Assembly: GCA_030848705.1 (NCBI GenBank)
Contig: JAUIZM010000015.1
Span: 1,674,001 to 1,738,000 of the forward strand
DNA length: 64,000 nucleotides
From: Heracleum sosnowskyi
Taxonomy: Eukaryota > Streptophyta > Magnoliopsida > Apiales > Apiaceae
Direction: 5' to 3'
This document shows positions 35,467 to 47,300 of the stretch, in pieces (the first letter of the stretch is position 1; every line of letters starts with the position of its first letter). The notes beneath the pieces were generated by a model that saw nothing but the letters and a program-made list of their open reading frames with translations, did no database searches and was not told the DNA's origin. A program made the translations under genes and the position numbers.

Positions 35467-35935
35467 TGTTAGGTTTAGGGGCTACACACCAATACGAGAT
35501 TCAAACAAACAAACAAAGCAAAGCACACAAACAATATATATGACGCGGAAACAACCACGTCCCAACTTGTATTATTAATCAAAACAGTTATCAATAATAC
35601 AATCAATCTCACCAACGGTGTATCACTCACACGATACTCAAGCATACATCAAACAAATACAATATGACTATGTTTATATAGCCACCCAAAACTTAGTCAC
35701 CAAGACTTGCCATACTTGTTTTACAAGACTTACCATACTTGTTTTACAAGACTTTTTATTCTTGGTACCTAATTCCCTAATATAATGACCAAGCCATACC
35801 ATATATAATAATTGTCTATCCATACAATTATTACCATATATAATAATTGTCTACCCATACAATTATTACCAAAACAGTCTTAATCACCCAAACTCATATT
35901 ACCATATTGGGTTGAACAACCGGTCAAACCCAACA
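35467..35935 (-). repeat. 3' LTR of the minus-strand copia element
   Basis: 469 bp, TGTTAG...CAACA as read on the plus strand. Matches 50375-50859 except for about three substitutions and lack of a 16-base segment (AGCCAAACAATGCTCA) present there. Confidence 0.92.
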
Positions 35936-35962
35936 ATCCCCCCCTTCAACCCAATACCCATA

Positions 35963-36892
35963 TCAGGTTGAACGATATCCATCAACGACATCGACGTCCC
36001 TCCGCCATGCCTTCCCTCGAACAAGAACCTCTCCTTCTAGCACGAAAAGATTTCTCTTGTCCTTCCAACCTTTGAGTATCTCTAAATCCCTTTTAGTGAC
36101 CTCCAACATTCCGTTCTTCATCATAACAGTATATCCCAAATCAACTAATTTACCCAATGAAATTAGATTTCGATTTAACTCCGGTACGTACCTTACTTGA
36201 GTTAACTTCCGAACATAACCATTGTGAAGTTTCATCATTACCTCACCAATTCCAGCAACCTTAACTCTTTTACCGTTTGGTAAAACTACCATCTTTCCCT
36301 CACACTTCTTGTAGGACGAGAACCACTCCCTCCTAGCACATATGTGATGAGAACATCCCGAGTCAAGCACCCATTCTTCTTTTGATCCCTTATCTTCTTG
36401 AACCAAAAGAGCATCATCATCAGTTGCCACGAGCGAAACATTACCCCCTCCTCGAGTTTTCTTCAACTCCTTCAAGTCTTCTTTTGCCTTTGGACACATA
36501 GATTGTATATGCCCCAATTCTTCACAATAAAAGCACTTGATATTTGGGTTATGTTTCTTACCATACTTCTTTTTCTTGTCACGCACATCCACCACGAGTG
36601 CACTTCCATTCGATGCGTCACTCGATCCTTGATTCATCAATCTTTCGGCCTCTAGAAGAACGACAATGGTCTCATCCAAAGCTAACTTCGTTTTCCCAAC
36701 CAACAGAGAAGTAATCACAGTACTATACTTCTTTGGTAGAGACACAAGTAGAAGAACAGCTTTGTCCTCATCCTTCAATTTTTCATCCAAATTATTCAGC
36801 TGGTTGATCAGGCCATTAAAATGATTCAGATGATTTCTCAGATCTCCCTCTTCTTCCATCTTGAGCCCGAACAAATCTTTCTTAAGGAACAA
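35963..36892 (-). pseudogene. gag: gag C-terminal part and protease of the minus-strand copia
   Basis: Capsid C-terminal part (FLKKDLFGLKMEEEGDLRNH, residues 2-21), CCHC zinc knuckle CFYCEELGHIQSMC and an aspartic protease site, WVLDSGCSHHIC. The frame then runs on to VDVVDGYRST and stops a few bases before the polypurine tract. Pre-integrase, integrase, RT and RNase H are absent, so a deletion joined the protease segment to the 3' end. The upstream half of the same gene lies at 50041-50341, across the Sirevirus insertion. The frame itself is undamaged. Confidence 0.88.
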
Positions 36893-36893
36893 C

Positions 36894-37931
36894 TGTTAGG
36901 AATATGTTGTTCTTGATGATAATTATAAAAACACTTAGTAGATTTTGTATTAAGTCATTTTGTAACTGTCAACGGAATGGCATGCTTTGCAGTGTTTCGT
37001 TGACAGGAAGCTCATCAACGGAATGAGTGTTGTAGCAATTGCACTGTACAATACTTCACAGTTTGATATGCATTTGATGTATGTATTAGATAGGTTTTCT
37101 AAGTCATGTTGACTAAGTACTAGATAGGCAAAATAGGTTGGTTAATTGTAAATATGTTATGCCTTGTAATTTTGCCTAAGTGAAGACATGTCAACGGTAT
37201 GAGGATTACTCTATCAACGAAACAAGGATACACCATCAACGGTATGGAGTTTACTCATCAACGAAATGGAGTTTACTCATCAACGAAATGGAGAATAAAG
37301 CTATCAACGAAACACATCTCCCTGCTATCAACGAATCATTATTGCTTTTCTGAATAGTTGACAAAGTGATAGTGACAGTTTACTGAACAGATCTAAAGGT
37401 GATGTGGAAGTGTACTTTGCATTGGAAACCATTAAAATGGACATGGGGAATAAGGAAACATCTCAGTTTCCAATTGGGCTCTTGGGAGTGATCATAATAA
37501 GCATGAAGACAAAAGCAAGGATCTCCAAGGACCACTGGACAAAGGGATGAAAAGCAAACTATTGGCGGTTACCTTTAGTGTACTTTAGTGTAGCCAAAAA
37601 TAGTATTGTAAACTTGGGGAATATATAACCAAGTGTAGCAGTTAAGATAGAGGAAGAGAAGAAAAACAAATAGTTTGTATTAGCTATCCTTGAGAGCATT
37701 CTTCTCTACAACTCTGTAACTGAGCAGCTGTGTACTTGTGTATCACAGATTATTTCCGCAATAAAAACACTTCAGTTGGATCATCAAACAATCCAACTGA
37801 ATTATTTATATCTTGTGTTTTTATTTATTCAGTTCAGTTTTATTTTATAAAGTGTTTTAAGTTTAAGAAAATATCAAGAATTGTATTCAACCCCCCCTTC
37901 TACAATTCTGTTAGGTCATTTGGGATTAACA
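36894..37931 (+). repeat. 5' LTR of element B
   Basis: 1038 bp, TGTTAGGAAT...GGGATTAACA. It carries about ten TCAACG(G/A)A words between 36969 and 37340 in both orientations, including TCAACGGAAT at 36969 and TTTCGTTGAC at 36995 facing each other. It ends with CAACCCCCCCTTCTAC as in other Sirevirus LTRs. Differs from the 3' LTR at about two sites (near 37406 and 37463). Confidence 0.95.
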
Positions 37932-37933
37932 AT

Positions 37934-37945
37934 TGGTATCAGAGC
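37934..37945 (+). other. Primer binding site of element B
   Basis: TGGTATCAGAGC, complementary to the 3' end of initiator tRNA-Met, two bases after the LTR end TTAACA. Confidence 0.9.
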
Positions 37946-37995
37946 AAGCTTCTAACACACAAGAAGTTTAAAGATCAAGACCAAAAACAGAAGCC

Positions 37996-40467
37996 ATGGT
38001 GAAGAAGGATGCAGGTGTAAAGATACCAGTTCTTGATAAGGACAATTACTTTCACTGGAAAGTAAAGATGCATTTACATCTCATGTCTATGGATGAGAGA
38101 TATGTAGACTGCATTGAGAAAGGTCCACACGTTCCCATGAAGTTTGCATCTAGAGTTGGACTGCCAGATGATGCTCCTGATGTGGAAATTCCAAAACTTG
38201 TCTCAGAATGGACTATTGAAGATGTTGCAGAAGTCCATAAAGATAAAAGAACCATGAACATTCTGTTTAATGGTTTGGAGCAAGAAATGTTTGACAATGT
38301 CATAAACTGTACGACCTCCAAAGAAGTATGGGACACTGTCAGAACACTATGTGAAGGAACTGAGCAAGTAAGGGAGAACAAAATGCAACTCCTTATACAA
38401 CAATATGAGCACTTTCACTTTAAAGCTGGTGAAACCCTAAATGACACGTTTAGTAGGTTTCAAAAGCTCTTGAATGGATTAAAGTTGTATGGGAGGATCT
38501 ATCAAACCAAGGATTTAAACCTTAAATTTCTTAGAGCTCTTCCAAAAGAATGGAAGCCTATGACTGTTTCTCTAAGAAACACTCAAGAGTACAAAGATTA
38601 CACTCTTGAAAGGCTGTATGGAACATTAAAGACATATGAGTTGGAAATGGAGCAAGATGAAGAAATTGAGAAGGTACAGAAGAAGGGTGGATCTATTGCA
38701 TTGATTGCATCTGTGAACCAACTGGAAGATGACACTGAAGAAGCTGCAAAGGCAACAACTAGTCGAGCTAGTTGTAGAAGTGATGTTAGCAAAGGCAAAG
38801 GTAAGATGACAGAAGAAGAAGAACCAGAACCAGCCAACTTGGATGACTTAGATGAGATTGATGAACACATTGCTTTTCTGTCAAGAAAATTCTCTAAGTT
38901 CAAGTTCAAGAGAAACTCAGAAGCAAGGCCACCAAGGAGAGACTTTCAACCTAACAAAAGTAACTGGATTGAAAAGTCTAAATCTAAATGTTTCAATTGT
39001 GGAATGCTTGGTCACTTTGCTGGAGACTGCAGAAAGCCCAAGATTGAGAAGATCAACAGGAAATTTGATCCTGTTGATTATAAAAAGAAATACTTTGAAC
39101 TTCTCAAGCAAAAAGAAAAGGCTTTCATGTCTCAGGAGTATGATTGGGCTGGTAATGGTGAAGATTCTGATGATGATGTTGAATATGTCAACTTGGCTCT
39201 TATGGCTAACAATCATGAGCAGGAAGCAAGCTCCTCAAGCAACCAGGTAACAATTACTAATCTTTCTGAGCTTTCTAAAGAGGAATGCGATAGTGCAGTA
39301 AATGAAATGTCTACTGTATTATATAATTTGCGTGTTACTCTTAAATCACTTACCAAAGAGAATTCAAGAATTAAAGAGACTAATTTGCTCTTAAGTGATA
39401 GGAATGCAATGTTAGAAGCACAGCTCATTGAATTTGAGAAAATGAGATATGTTAGTAGGGATGCTAAGAAGGAACTTGAGAACGTATTACAAAGGGAAGA
39501 AATTCTTAAGACACAACTTGAAATAGAACAAAGTGTGATTGCTAAATGGAAAGATTCCAGGAATGTTGCTACCAACATCATTAATGTTCAAGGTATGGAA
39601 TCTTTCTGTGAACAATCATGGAAAAAGAACAAAGAGAAACTAGGGTATGTTTGTGAAACCTTAGAATCAGAAACAGAGTCAACAAACAACAATGATCATT
39701 TGTTGAAGGTTGATATGTCAACGGAATGCAATGTTCCGTTGACAGATGAACCATCAACCGATCAGGGTGTTTCGTTGACAGAGAAAAGAAAAGATGAACT
39801 CACTAGACTTAATAATAAGTATGGTCCTGTCACCAAGAACTTTGTTCAAGGTGAGTCTAGTAAATCAAAGAAAGTTGAGAAGCCTGTTGAGAGAGCTAAT
39901 GTAGGTCACTTATCTAACAAGCAATTGAAAGATAAGTTAGAGAATGTTCAAGTTGAGGCTAAGGGAAATAAAAGGAATAACAGGAATGGCAAAGTAGGAA
40001 TTAACAAACACAACAATTACACACCTGATAAATATGCTCCTAGAAAAACATGTGTTAATTGTGGAAGTGTTAGTCATTTATCTACTAACTGCAAATCTGT
40101 TAAGAAGACTGTTAAAGTGAAAATCCCCAAGCATGCAATGAATAGTTCTATGCCTACAATGCCTGTTATGCCTAACATGTTTGCTCCATATGCACAATTT
40201 CAAAATCCATATGCCAGCATGCCATTTGTGTCTAATCCATACATGAATATGTTTAATGTGCCACAAATGCCATGGAATATGAATAACATGTTTGTTCCTC
40301 CAATTATACATGCTGTGAATGAAAATGTGAGCAAACCTCAGAAATCAACACCAAGGATAAAGATTGACTTAAATCAATCTGAGCCCAATGTGAAAAATGA
40401 TATAAAAGGAAAAGCAAAGGCTAACAAAACAGGACCCAAGGAAACTTGGGTACCAAAATCAACTTGA
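37996..40467 (+). CDS. gag: gag of Sirevirus element B
   Basis: 823 residues from ATG at 37996 (MVKKDAGVKIPVLDKDNYFH) to TGA. The N-terminal part is a retrotransposon capsid domain of the UBN2 type (WKVKMHLHLMSMDERY, later FSRFQKLLNGLKLYG and LRALPKEWKPM). A CCHC knuckle, CFNCGMLGHFAGDC, lies at about residues 331-344 and a second, CVNCGSVSHLSTNC, at about 684-697, with a coiled-coil-like region between. A Met/Pro/Asn-rich stretch and the WVPKST end follow. Coats the RNA genome in cytoplasmic particles. Length is typical of large Sirevirus gags. The frame is intact. A perfect 11-bp hairpin of the family word lies in the linker at 39716-39744. Confidence 0.93.
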   Translation: MVKKDAGVKIPVLDKDNYFHWKVKMHLHLMSMDERYVDCIEKGPHVPMKFASRVGLPDDAPDVEIPKLVSEWTIEDVAEVHKDKRTMNILFNGLEQEMFDNVINCTTSKEVWDTVRTLCEGTEQVRENKMQLLIQQYEHFHFKAGETLNDTFSRFQKLLNGLKLYGRIYQTKDLNLKFLRALPKEWKPMTVSLRNTQEYKDYTLERLYGTLKTYELEMEQDEEIEKVQKKGGSIALIASVNQLEDDTEEAAKATTSRASCRSDVSKGKGKMTEEEEPEPANLDDLDEIDEHIAFLSRKFSKFKFKRNSEARPPRRDFQPNKSNWIEKSKSKCFNCGMLGHFAGDCRKPKIEKINRKFDPVDYKKKYFELLKQKEKAFMSQEYDWAGNGEDSDDDVEYVNLALMANNHEQEASSSSNQVTITNLSELSKEECDSAVNEMSTVLYNLRVTLKSLTKENSRIKETNLLLSDRNAMLEAQLIEFEKMRYVSRDAKKELENVLQREEILKTQLEIEQSVIAKWKDSRNVATNIINVQGMESFCEQSWKKNKEKLGYVCETLESETESTNNNDHLLKVDMSTECNVPLTDEPSTDQGVSLTEKRKDELTRLNNKYGPVTKNFVQGESSKSKKVEKPVERANVGHLSNKQLKDKLENVQVEAKGNKRNNRNGKVGINKHNNYTPDKYAPRKTCVNCGSVSHLSTNCKSVKKTVKVKIPKHAMNSSMPTMPVMPNMFAPYAQFQNPYASMPFVSNPYMNMFNVPQMPWNMNNMFVPPIIHAVNENVSKPQKSTPRIKIDLNQSEPNVKNDIKGKAKANKTGPKETWVPKST
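39716..39744 (+). repeat. Perfect hairpin built from the element's family word, inside gag
   Basis: TGTCAACGGAA (39716-39726), a 7-base loop, then TTCCGTTGACA (39734-39744): an 11-bp perfect stem. Two more copies follow (ATCAACCGAT, TTTCGTTGACAG) up to 39781. Confidence 0.85.
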
Positions 40468-43400
40468 TTTGGTTTTATTGTGTGCAGGGAGACAAAAGGA
40501 ATCTTTGGTACTTGGATAGTGGTTGTTCAAGACACATGACTGGTGATTCTACCCTGCTCACAGAGTTTCAGGAAAGAGCTGGCCCTTGTATTGCTTTTGG
40601 AGATGACAACAAAGGCTACACTAAGGGATATGGCTTGATTTCAAAAGAGAATGTCATCATAGATGAGGTTGCATTGGTGGATGGTCTTAAGCACAACTTG
40701 CTTAGTATCAACCAACTTTGTGACAAAGGATTTTTAGTTACTTTTTCTAAAGAAGCCTGTGTTGTTTCTAAAGGAGGAAACAACAATGTGGTAATGACGG
40801 GATTCAGAAGAGGGAATGTGTACATTGCTGACTTTAGTAGCACAAGTTCAGAAACCATCACTTGTCTTTTCAGCAAGGCAAGCAAGGATGAAAGTTGGCT
40901 ATGGCACAAGAAATTATCTCATCTGAACTTTAAAGTTATGAATGATTTGGTGAGGAAAGATCTTGCTAGAGGAATTCCACAAGTGGAGTTTTCCAAGGAT
41001 GGTTTGTGTGATGCCTGTCAAAAGGGGAAACAAAAGAAGGCATCATTCAAAAGCAAGACAGAGTCATCAATTGTCCATCAGCTTGAGTTGCTTCATATGG
41101 ATTTGTTTGGCCCTGTAAATGTCATGTCTATTTCAAAGAAGAAATATTGTCTTGTGATTGTTGATGAGTTTTCTAGATTTACATGGACTTTCTTTTTGCT
41201 CTCCAAGGATGAGGCAAGTGAAATCATTATCAATCACATCAAGATGGTAAACAATCATCCTGACTTGAAAGTAAGAAGGATTAGGAGTGACAATGGGACA
41301 GAATTCAAGAATTCAAGCATGAAGGTGTTCTGTGAAGAAAATGGTATTTTGCATGAGTTTTCAGCAGCAAGGACACCACAACAAAATGGTGTAGTTGAAA
41401 GGAAAAACAGAACACTTATTGAAGCTGCAACGACAATGCTAGATGAATCAAAGTTACCAACTTATTTTTGGGCAGAGGCAGTTAATACAGCTTGCTTCAC
41501 TCAGAATATTTCTTTGATTAATCAGGCCAAAGGAATGACCCCTTATCAGCTACTCAAAAGAAAGAAGCCACTATTGGATTTTCTTCATGTCTTTGGATGC
41601 AAGTGTTTTGTTCTGAGAAATCAAGCTGAGCACTTGGGGAAATTTGAAGCAAAGGCAGATGAAGCAATATTTGTGGGTTATGTAGCAGGGAAAGCCTACA
41701 GAGTCTACAATCTCAGAACCAACATTGTTATGGAATCTGTACATGTTGTTTTTGATGATCTCAAAATTCAGGGTCTCTGTGATGAAGGTTTCCATGAAAG
41801 TCTTTCTTTTGAAAATGAGGATGGAGATCAAATGAATCATGTTAAGGCTACTGAGAAACAGCCTAAAGTTGTTGTATCTAGCACAGATGAAAGCAGCAGT
41901 GAAGATGAAATTACTGCATTAAGATTGAAAAGAATAGCTGCTAGTAGACCAAATGGACATTCCGTTGATAGTCAGAATGAGCGTTTCGTTGACAGTCAAA
42001 ATGGACAATCCGTTGACAGTCACAGAAATGCTTCCAGGAGTGATCATTTAGGGACAACAAACTCAGGGGGAGTTTCTCAAGGACAAATATCCAATCAATG
42101 CAATCATGATCATGAAGCTACCTCTTCAAGAGCAAATCTACCTCCCTCAAGGAAATGGACTAAAGATCATCCCTTTGAACTTATTATAGGTGATGTGTCT
42201 TCAAAAGTCCAAACTAGAAGAGCAACTTAGGAAGAATGTCTATATAGCAGCTTTCTGTCTCAAGATGAGCCAAAGAAAGTTGAGGATGCACTTCTAGATC
42301 CAGATTGGGTCTTGGCTATGCAAGAGGAGCTAAACCAATTTGAAAGGAACAATGTTTGGAAGCTGGTGCCCAAGCCTAAGGACAGGAGTGTCATAGGCAC
42401 AAAATGGGTGTTCAGAAACAAGATGGATGAAAATGGCATAGTCACAAGGAACAAAGCTAGATTGGTTGCAAAAGGCTATTCACAGGAAGAAGGAATAGAT
42501 TTTGATGAAACCTTTGCTCCTGTTGCAAGACTAGAAGCAATAAGGATTTTCCTAGCCTATGCAGCCCATGCCAATTTCAAGGTCTATCAAATGGATGTGA
42601 AGAGTGCTTTTCTAAATGGGGAATTGGAAGAGGAGGTGTATGTAAGTCAACCTCCTGGTTTTGAAGATGATGATTTTCCAGAATATGTATACTTCCTCCT
42701 CAAAGCACTCTATGGTTTGAAACAAGCACCTAGAGCCTGGTATGACACACTTTCACAGTTCCTCCTTGCGAATCACTTCACTAGAGGTACTGTAGATAAA
42801 ACTCTTTTTCATAGGATTGTGAATGGCTCTACAATACTTGTTCAAATATATGTAGATGACATAATTTTTGGGTCTACAGATGAAAAACTTTGTCAAAAGT
42901 TTGCCAAGCTTATGCAAAGTAAGTATGAAATGAGCATGATGGGAGAGTTAACTTATTTTCTTGGTCTTCAAGTAAAGCAAGTTAATGAAGGCATTTTCAT
43001 TAGTCAAACCAAGTACATTAATGATTTGTTAAAGAGGTTTAACTTAATGGAATGCTCTCCTGCCAAAACACCCATGCCTACTGCCACCAAACTTGAATTG
43101 AATACTAAGGACAAATCTGTGGACATTTCAAGTTACAGAGGCATGGTTGGCTCACTTTTATATTTAACAGCTAGTAGACCTGATATTATGTTTGCTACAT
43201 GTCTATGTGCTAGATTTCAGGCTGATCCTAGGGAATCCCATTTAGTTGCTATTAAAAGAATTTTCAGATATCTCAAAGGAACACCAAACCTTGGCATTTG
43301 GTATCCTAGAGAATCTGGTTTTGAACTAATTGGTTATTCAGATGCAGATTATGCAGGATGTAAAATTGACAGGAAAAGCACAACAGGAACCTGTCAATTT

Positions 43401-43793
43401 CTAGGAAACAAGCTTGTATCATGGTTCAGCAAGAAACAAAACTCAGTTTCCACCTCCACAGCTGAGGCTGAGTATATTGCAGCTGGAAGTTGTTGTGCAC
43501 AGATTTTATGGATGAAAAATCAACTACTTGATTATGGAATAAGAGTTGAGAAAATTCCTATTTTCTGTGACAACACTAGTGCCATTGCCATTACTGAGAA
43601 TCCAGTGCAGCATTCAAGGACCAAGCACATTGACATCAAGTACCACTTTATTAGAGAACATGTTATGAATGGTACTGTGGAGTTACATTTTGTTCCAAGT
43701 GAACAACAACTTGCAGACATCTTTACCAAGCCACTTGATGAATCCACATTCTCAAGATTAGTAAGTGAGCTAGGTATGCTAAATTTCTCTTAA
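40446..43793 (+). pseudogene. pol: pol of Sirevirus element B, one in-frame stop
   Basis: The frame opens at TTG 40446, overlaps gag by 22 bases and lies in the -1 frame. Protease DSGCSRHMTGD (about 40515), pre-integrase WLWHKKLSHLNF and CDACQKGK (40890-41030), integrase HMDLFGPVN, RSDNGTEFKN and NGVVERKNRT (41095-41415). A hinge follows with copies of the family word (41959-42020), then TAG at 42228-42230. The same frame continues with reverse transcriptase (YQMDVKSAFLNGELEEEVYV, YVDDIIFGS at about 42849) and RNase H (YSDADYAG, STAEAEYIAAGSC, LADIFTKPLDE) to 43793. Everything but the TAG looks functional. The TAG falls between integrase and RT, where a chance mutation is the simplest explanation. 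Confidence 0.93.
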
Positions 43794-44330
43794 TTATTTT
43801 GAGATTTTTGCAAGTTAAAATGCAGCCAGGAACTTGCTATAATTTTTCTGTGAATTGATTTTCTCAGGAAAAGGTGAAATTTTGTCTAAGTCAAAATTAC
43901 TATGTCAACGAAACGCACCATTTCGTTGACAGTCTTAACATTTTTCTGGGTGTTTCGTTCATAGCTCTTTTATATCAACGAAACGCAGCTTTATCAACGA
44001 AATAAGACTGGACTTTAACCGCCCAATCCTGATTCGTTGATGTAGCGCTTTTTAATCTGAACCGTTGAAATTTCACGTTCTTTATCACGATCTATACATA
44101 CACCCCTGTAAGCATAAATCGTGGTAATATTTAATTCTAACGGTTACTTTTTAAGCCAATCAGGTAATTTAGATTAATTATTGGACTTAATTTCTGAGAA
44201 TTTTTGGGGGAGTATTTAAGAAATTTTAATTTCTTTATTTCATTTCTACCTGTTCTCAAAAATTCCAAAAGTTTTTCTATCTTCTTCTCTCTAACAAGCA
44301 ATACAGCTCGAAGCTTTTCCTCACTCAACA
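43794..44330 (+). other. pol to env-like spacer of element B with family words
   Basis: Non-coding. Between 43913 and 44040 it has seven TCAACGAAA / TTTCGTTGA words, including GTCAACGAAACGCACCATTT then CGTTGACAG, which can pair as a hairpin. The end may act as leader for the env-like ORF that begins at 44331. Confidence 0.7.
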
Positions 44331-47300
44331 ATGGCACCCATGGTCAAGCTTATGTCTGCTGGTGGGTTCATCTATGAGAAGAACAATTCCATTCCATTTG
44401 TCGTTAAGGAGAGTCCGAACAACATCTTTTTCAAAATGATGGATTTCATGAGGAACTGTAAGTTGAGCTATGCGATGTTTCACTCTACACCACTCTACAA
44501 TGAAGTAATCGAGGAGATTTGGACCTCATGTGAGTGTAGTGGAACAAACGGCACACTGCAATTCACTCTTCAAGGTAATGAGTACATAGTTAATTCTGAT
44601 GTTTTGCAAGCATGTTTACATATTCCTGATAATAACTGTGATGCTTTGCCTACTAACACTGAAATAACTACCATGCTAAATTCTATAAACTACTCTTTGC
44701 CTACTGATAACTTAGGTAAGATTATTAGGAGAGGTTTGGTTAGGGAATACAGTTATTTAGCTGATGCATTCATTAAGGTCTTTTCTGGAAAGATTAGTAA
44801 TTTTGATGCATTAACTAACTCTATGTTAATTCTCCTAACCATGCTTCTAAATGATAGATATTACAACTTTAGCACCCAACTTATGTATGAAATTGGTGCT
44901 AAGTTGGGTGATAAGGCAAATAGGAAGAAAAATATCTATTATGCAAGGTTTCTGATGATGCTGGCTAATCATGTTAGTCCAGCACCATTAGTTATCTCTA
45001 ACCCTACTGCCAGGTTTGAGTGCTTTGTGCAAGAAAAGAGAGTATTGACAGACATACTGAGGCTGAACCACAATGGTGATGCTCCAGTGGTGTATCTGCC
45101 AATCATTGAGGTAACTATTGCTATCCCTGTTAGTATAGCTGTTACTTCCATTGTTTCATCCAATCCAGTTGCTATGGAGTCTGTAGCTGTGACCCAACAG
45201 GCTCCTGCCCCAGCAACAAAACCAAAATCTAAGAAATCCTCCAAGCCAACCTCAGGTGCTTCTCAAAAGGCACCTGTTGTAAAAACTACCACACAACCTA
45301 AGGGGAGTGAGTCTGGAGTTGTGAGAGGTGAGGGAAGGGGTGAACATAAAAGAAACCCCAAGAATAAGGAAGGTGAGGTAAGTGTTTCCCAGCCTAGCCC
45401 CATTGTGTCTTCCCAACAAGGCACAATGAGTAAAATGGATTTAAGCACAAGTCTAATTGCATCCTCCCAAAAGGATGTAATTATTGAAACAAGCTCTCAA
45501 CCTAGAGCACAGTCCAAAAGGGTAAGGGACACTTCAAGCCCACAGTCTACATTTTCCCAATACCAAAAGAGAGTGAAGCAAAAATCCCAGGTTTCACAGG
45601 GTGCACACACACTGGAAGCAACACTTCCAGTTTCTCAAATTCAGTTTGATGTAACCCCTATCATTACTCTGGGGTTACAGTCCCATTCTCTAAACATCAA
45701 TCTTAAATTATCTCCATCAAATTCACCAACTCTATCTCTAGATGTGGACATGATCCATACATCTATTCCTGATTCTCCAACTCTAATCTTGGAGAAGCCC
45801 CACTCTGAAGCTGGTGGCCATCACTTGTTAAGTGATTTGTTGGGCCATCAACCAATTTTTCCTGAAGTTGCAAGGGGATCTGTGGACCAATCTCTCAAAT
45901 CAATCACCACAGACTCTACTGTAACTTCTCATTCTCAAAGTGCTTTCTTGACTTCATCAACGAAACAGTCTATTTCGTTGACAAGTGTTTCTCCATCAAC
46001 GGTATCCATACCGTTGACAGTTCAAACTACCATTCCGTTGATAGGTCATTCTACACCCCTTATTGAAAATCTAGTTGTTTCCACAACTAGTGTAGATGAC
46101 CTGGTGGTAGTTGAGACACTTTTAGGATTGAGAGGGAGTGAAACTGAGAGGCTGGCTTGCAGCCAGGCAAAAGGAGAGAATGAGAGTGAGAGGCTGGCTA
46201 TTTCTTCCAGCCAGGCAAAAGGAGAGATTGAGAGTTCCACCTTAGTAGGTGAAGGTGAGGGTGTGAGAGGTGTGAGCCATGGGGAGCCCATGATGCAAGA
46301 AAATAGAGGAGAGAGAGAAGGGACTACAGGAGTCATAAGGGAGGAAGCAGCCATTGCTAGTGAGTTAATGGAGGTCAATGAGGGAGAAAGGGAACTTACC
46401 TTCCAAGAGCATTATCAACAAACTCTGGATAGTATTTCCCTGGATCCTGAGACCTTTACTCATCCTGTGTCAGCCTATCAAGTTTTGGCTCAACAGGGCA
46501 ATGTGGAGGCAGAGAGGTCACTACAACTAATACATACAACTGCATCAATGCAAAGAGCAAATGATGCCTTGACCAATCTATCTCCAGGAGCTGCAGTAAG
46601 TGGTGAGTTTGATTTCTCTGATGATGAGGACAGCTTTGGTGACAATCAGGTGGCCACTACTTCACAGACTGGGACTTCTGTGGTGCCTCCTACACCAAAC
46701 TGGCTTTCTCAAGATTTACAAGGAAGGATCTCCCTGGATGCTGCAATCACAAGGCAGTACAATGAGGCCTATCTGGCTCATGAGTCTGCAAATGCCAATG
46801 ACAAGAAATTCTACAAGGCTATTATGGATTCACTGGAAATCCAAAGGCTACAGATGATGCAGACAAGGATTGAGGCTAGAGAAATCAAGGACTCAATTAG
46901 CAATCTCAAAGATGCTAATGACAGGAGGCTAGATGAAAAGCTTCCTCTTCTCACTGTGTCCAAGATGAACAGGTTTTTCACTAAGGAACCTGAGGTGGCT
47001 ACCTCCTTGAAGACTCTCTCTTCTAGAGTGGACAAGGTGGAAGCTACTTTATCTCAGATGCAAAAGGAACAGGAGAAGCAGACACAACTATTGGCCCAGC
47101 TAGTGGCAGCTCAAGGACTCCCAGTCATCTCTCTTGATGATAACAAAAAGGGGGAGAAATCTAAGGAGCTAGACATTCAAATCACAAAGGTTATGGTCCC
47201 AGCCATTTCCCTGCCAAAGGAGCCACTAGCTATGGGGGAGTCAGGTAAAGCTAAACTGGACAGCATTGACCTGATTCAGCAAGCATCTATGAAGCTACAG

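Noticed and set aside
36969..37340. CRISPR-like array from the TCAACG words
   Set aside because: Spacing is irregular, orientation mixed, the unit is only 9-10 bases, and the DNA is a plant LTR.
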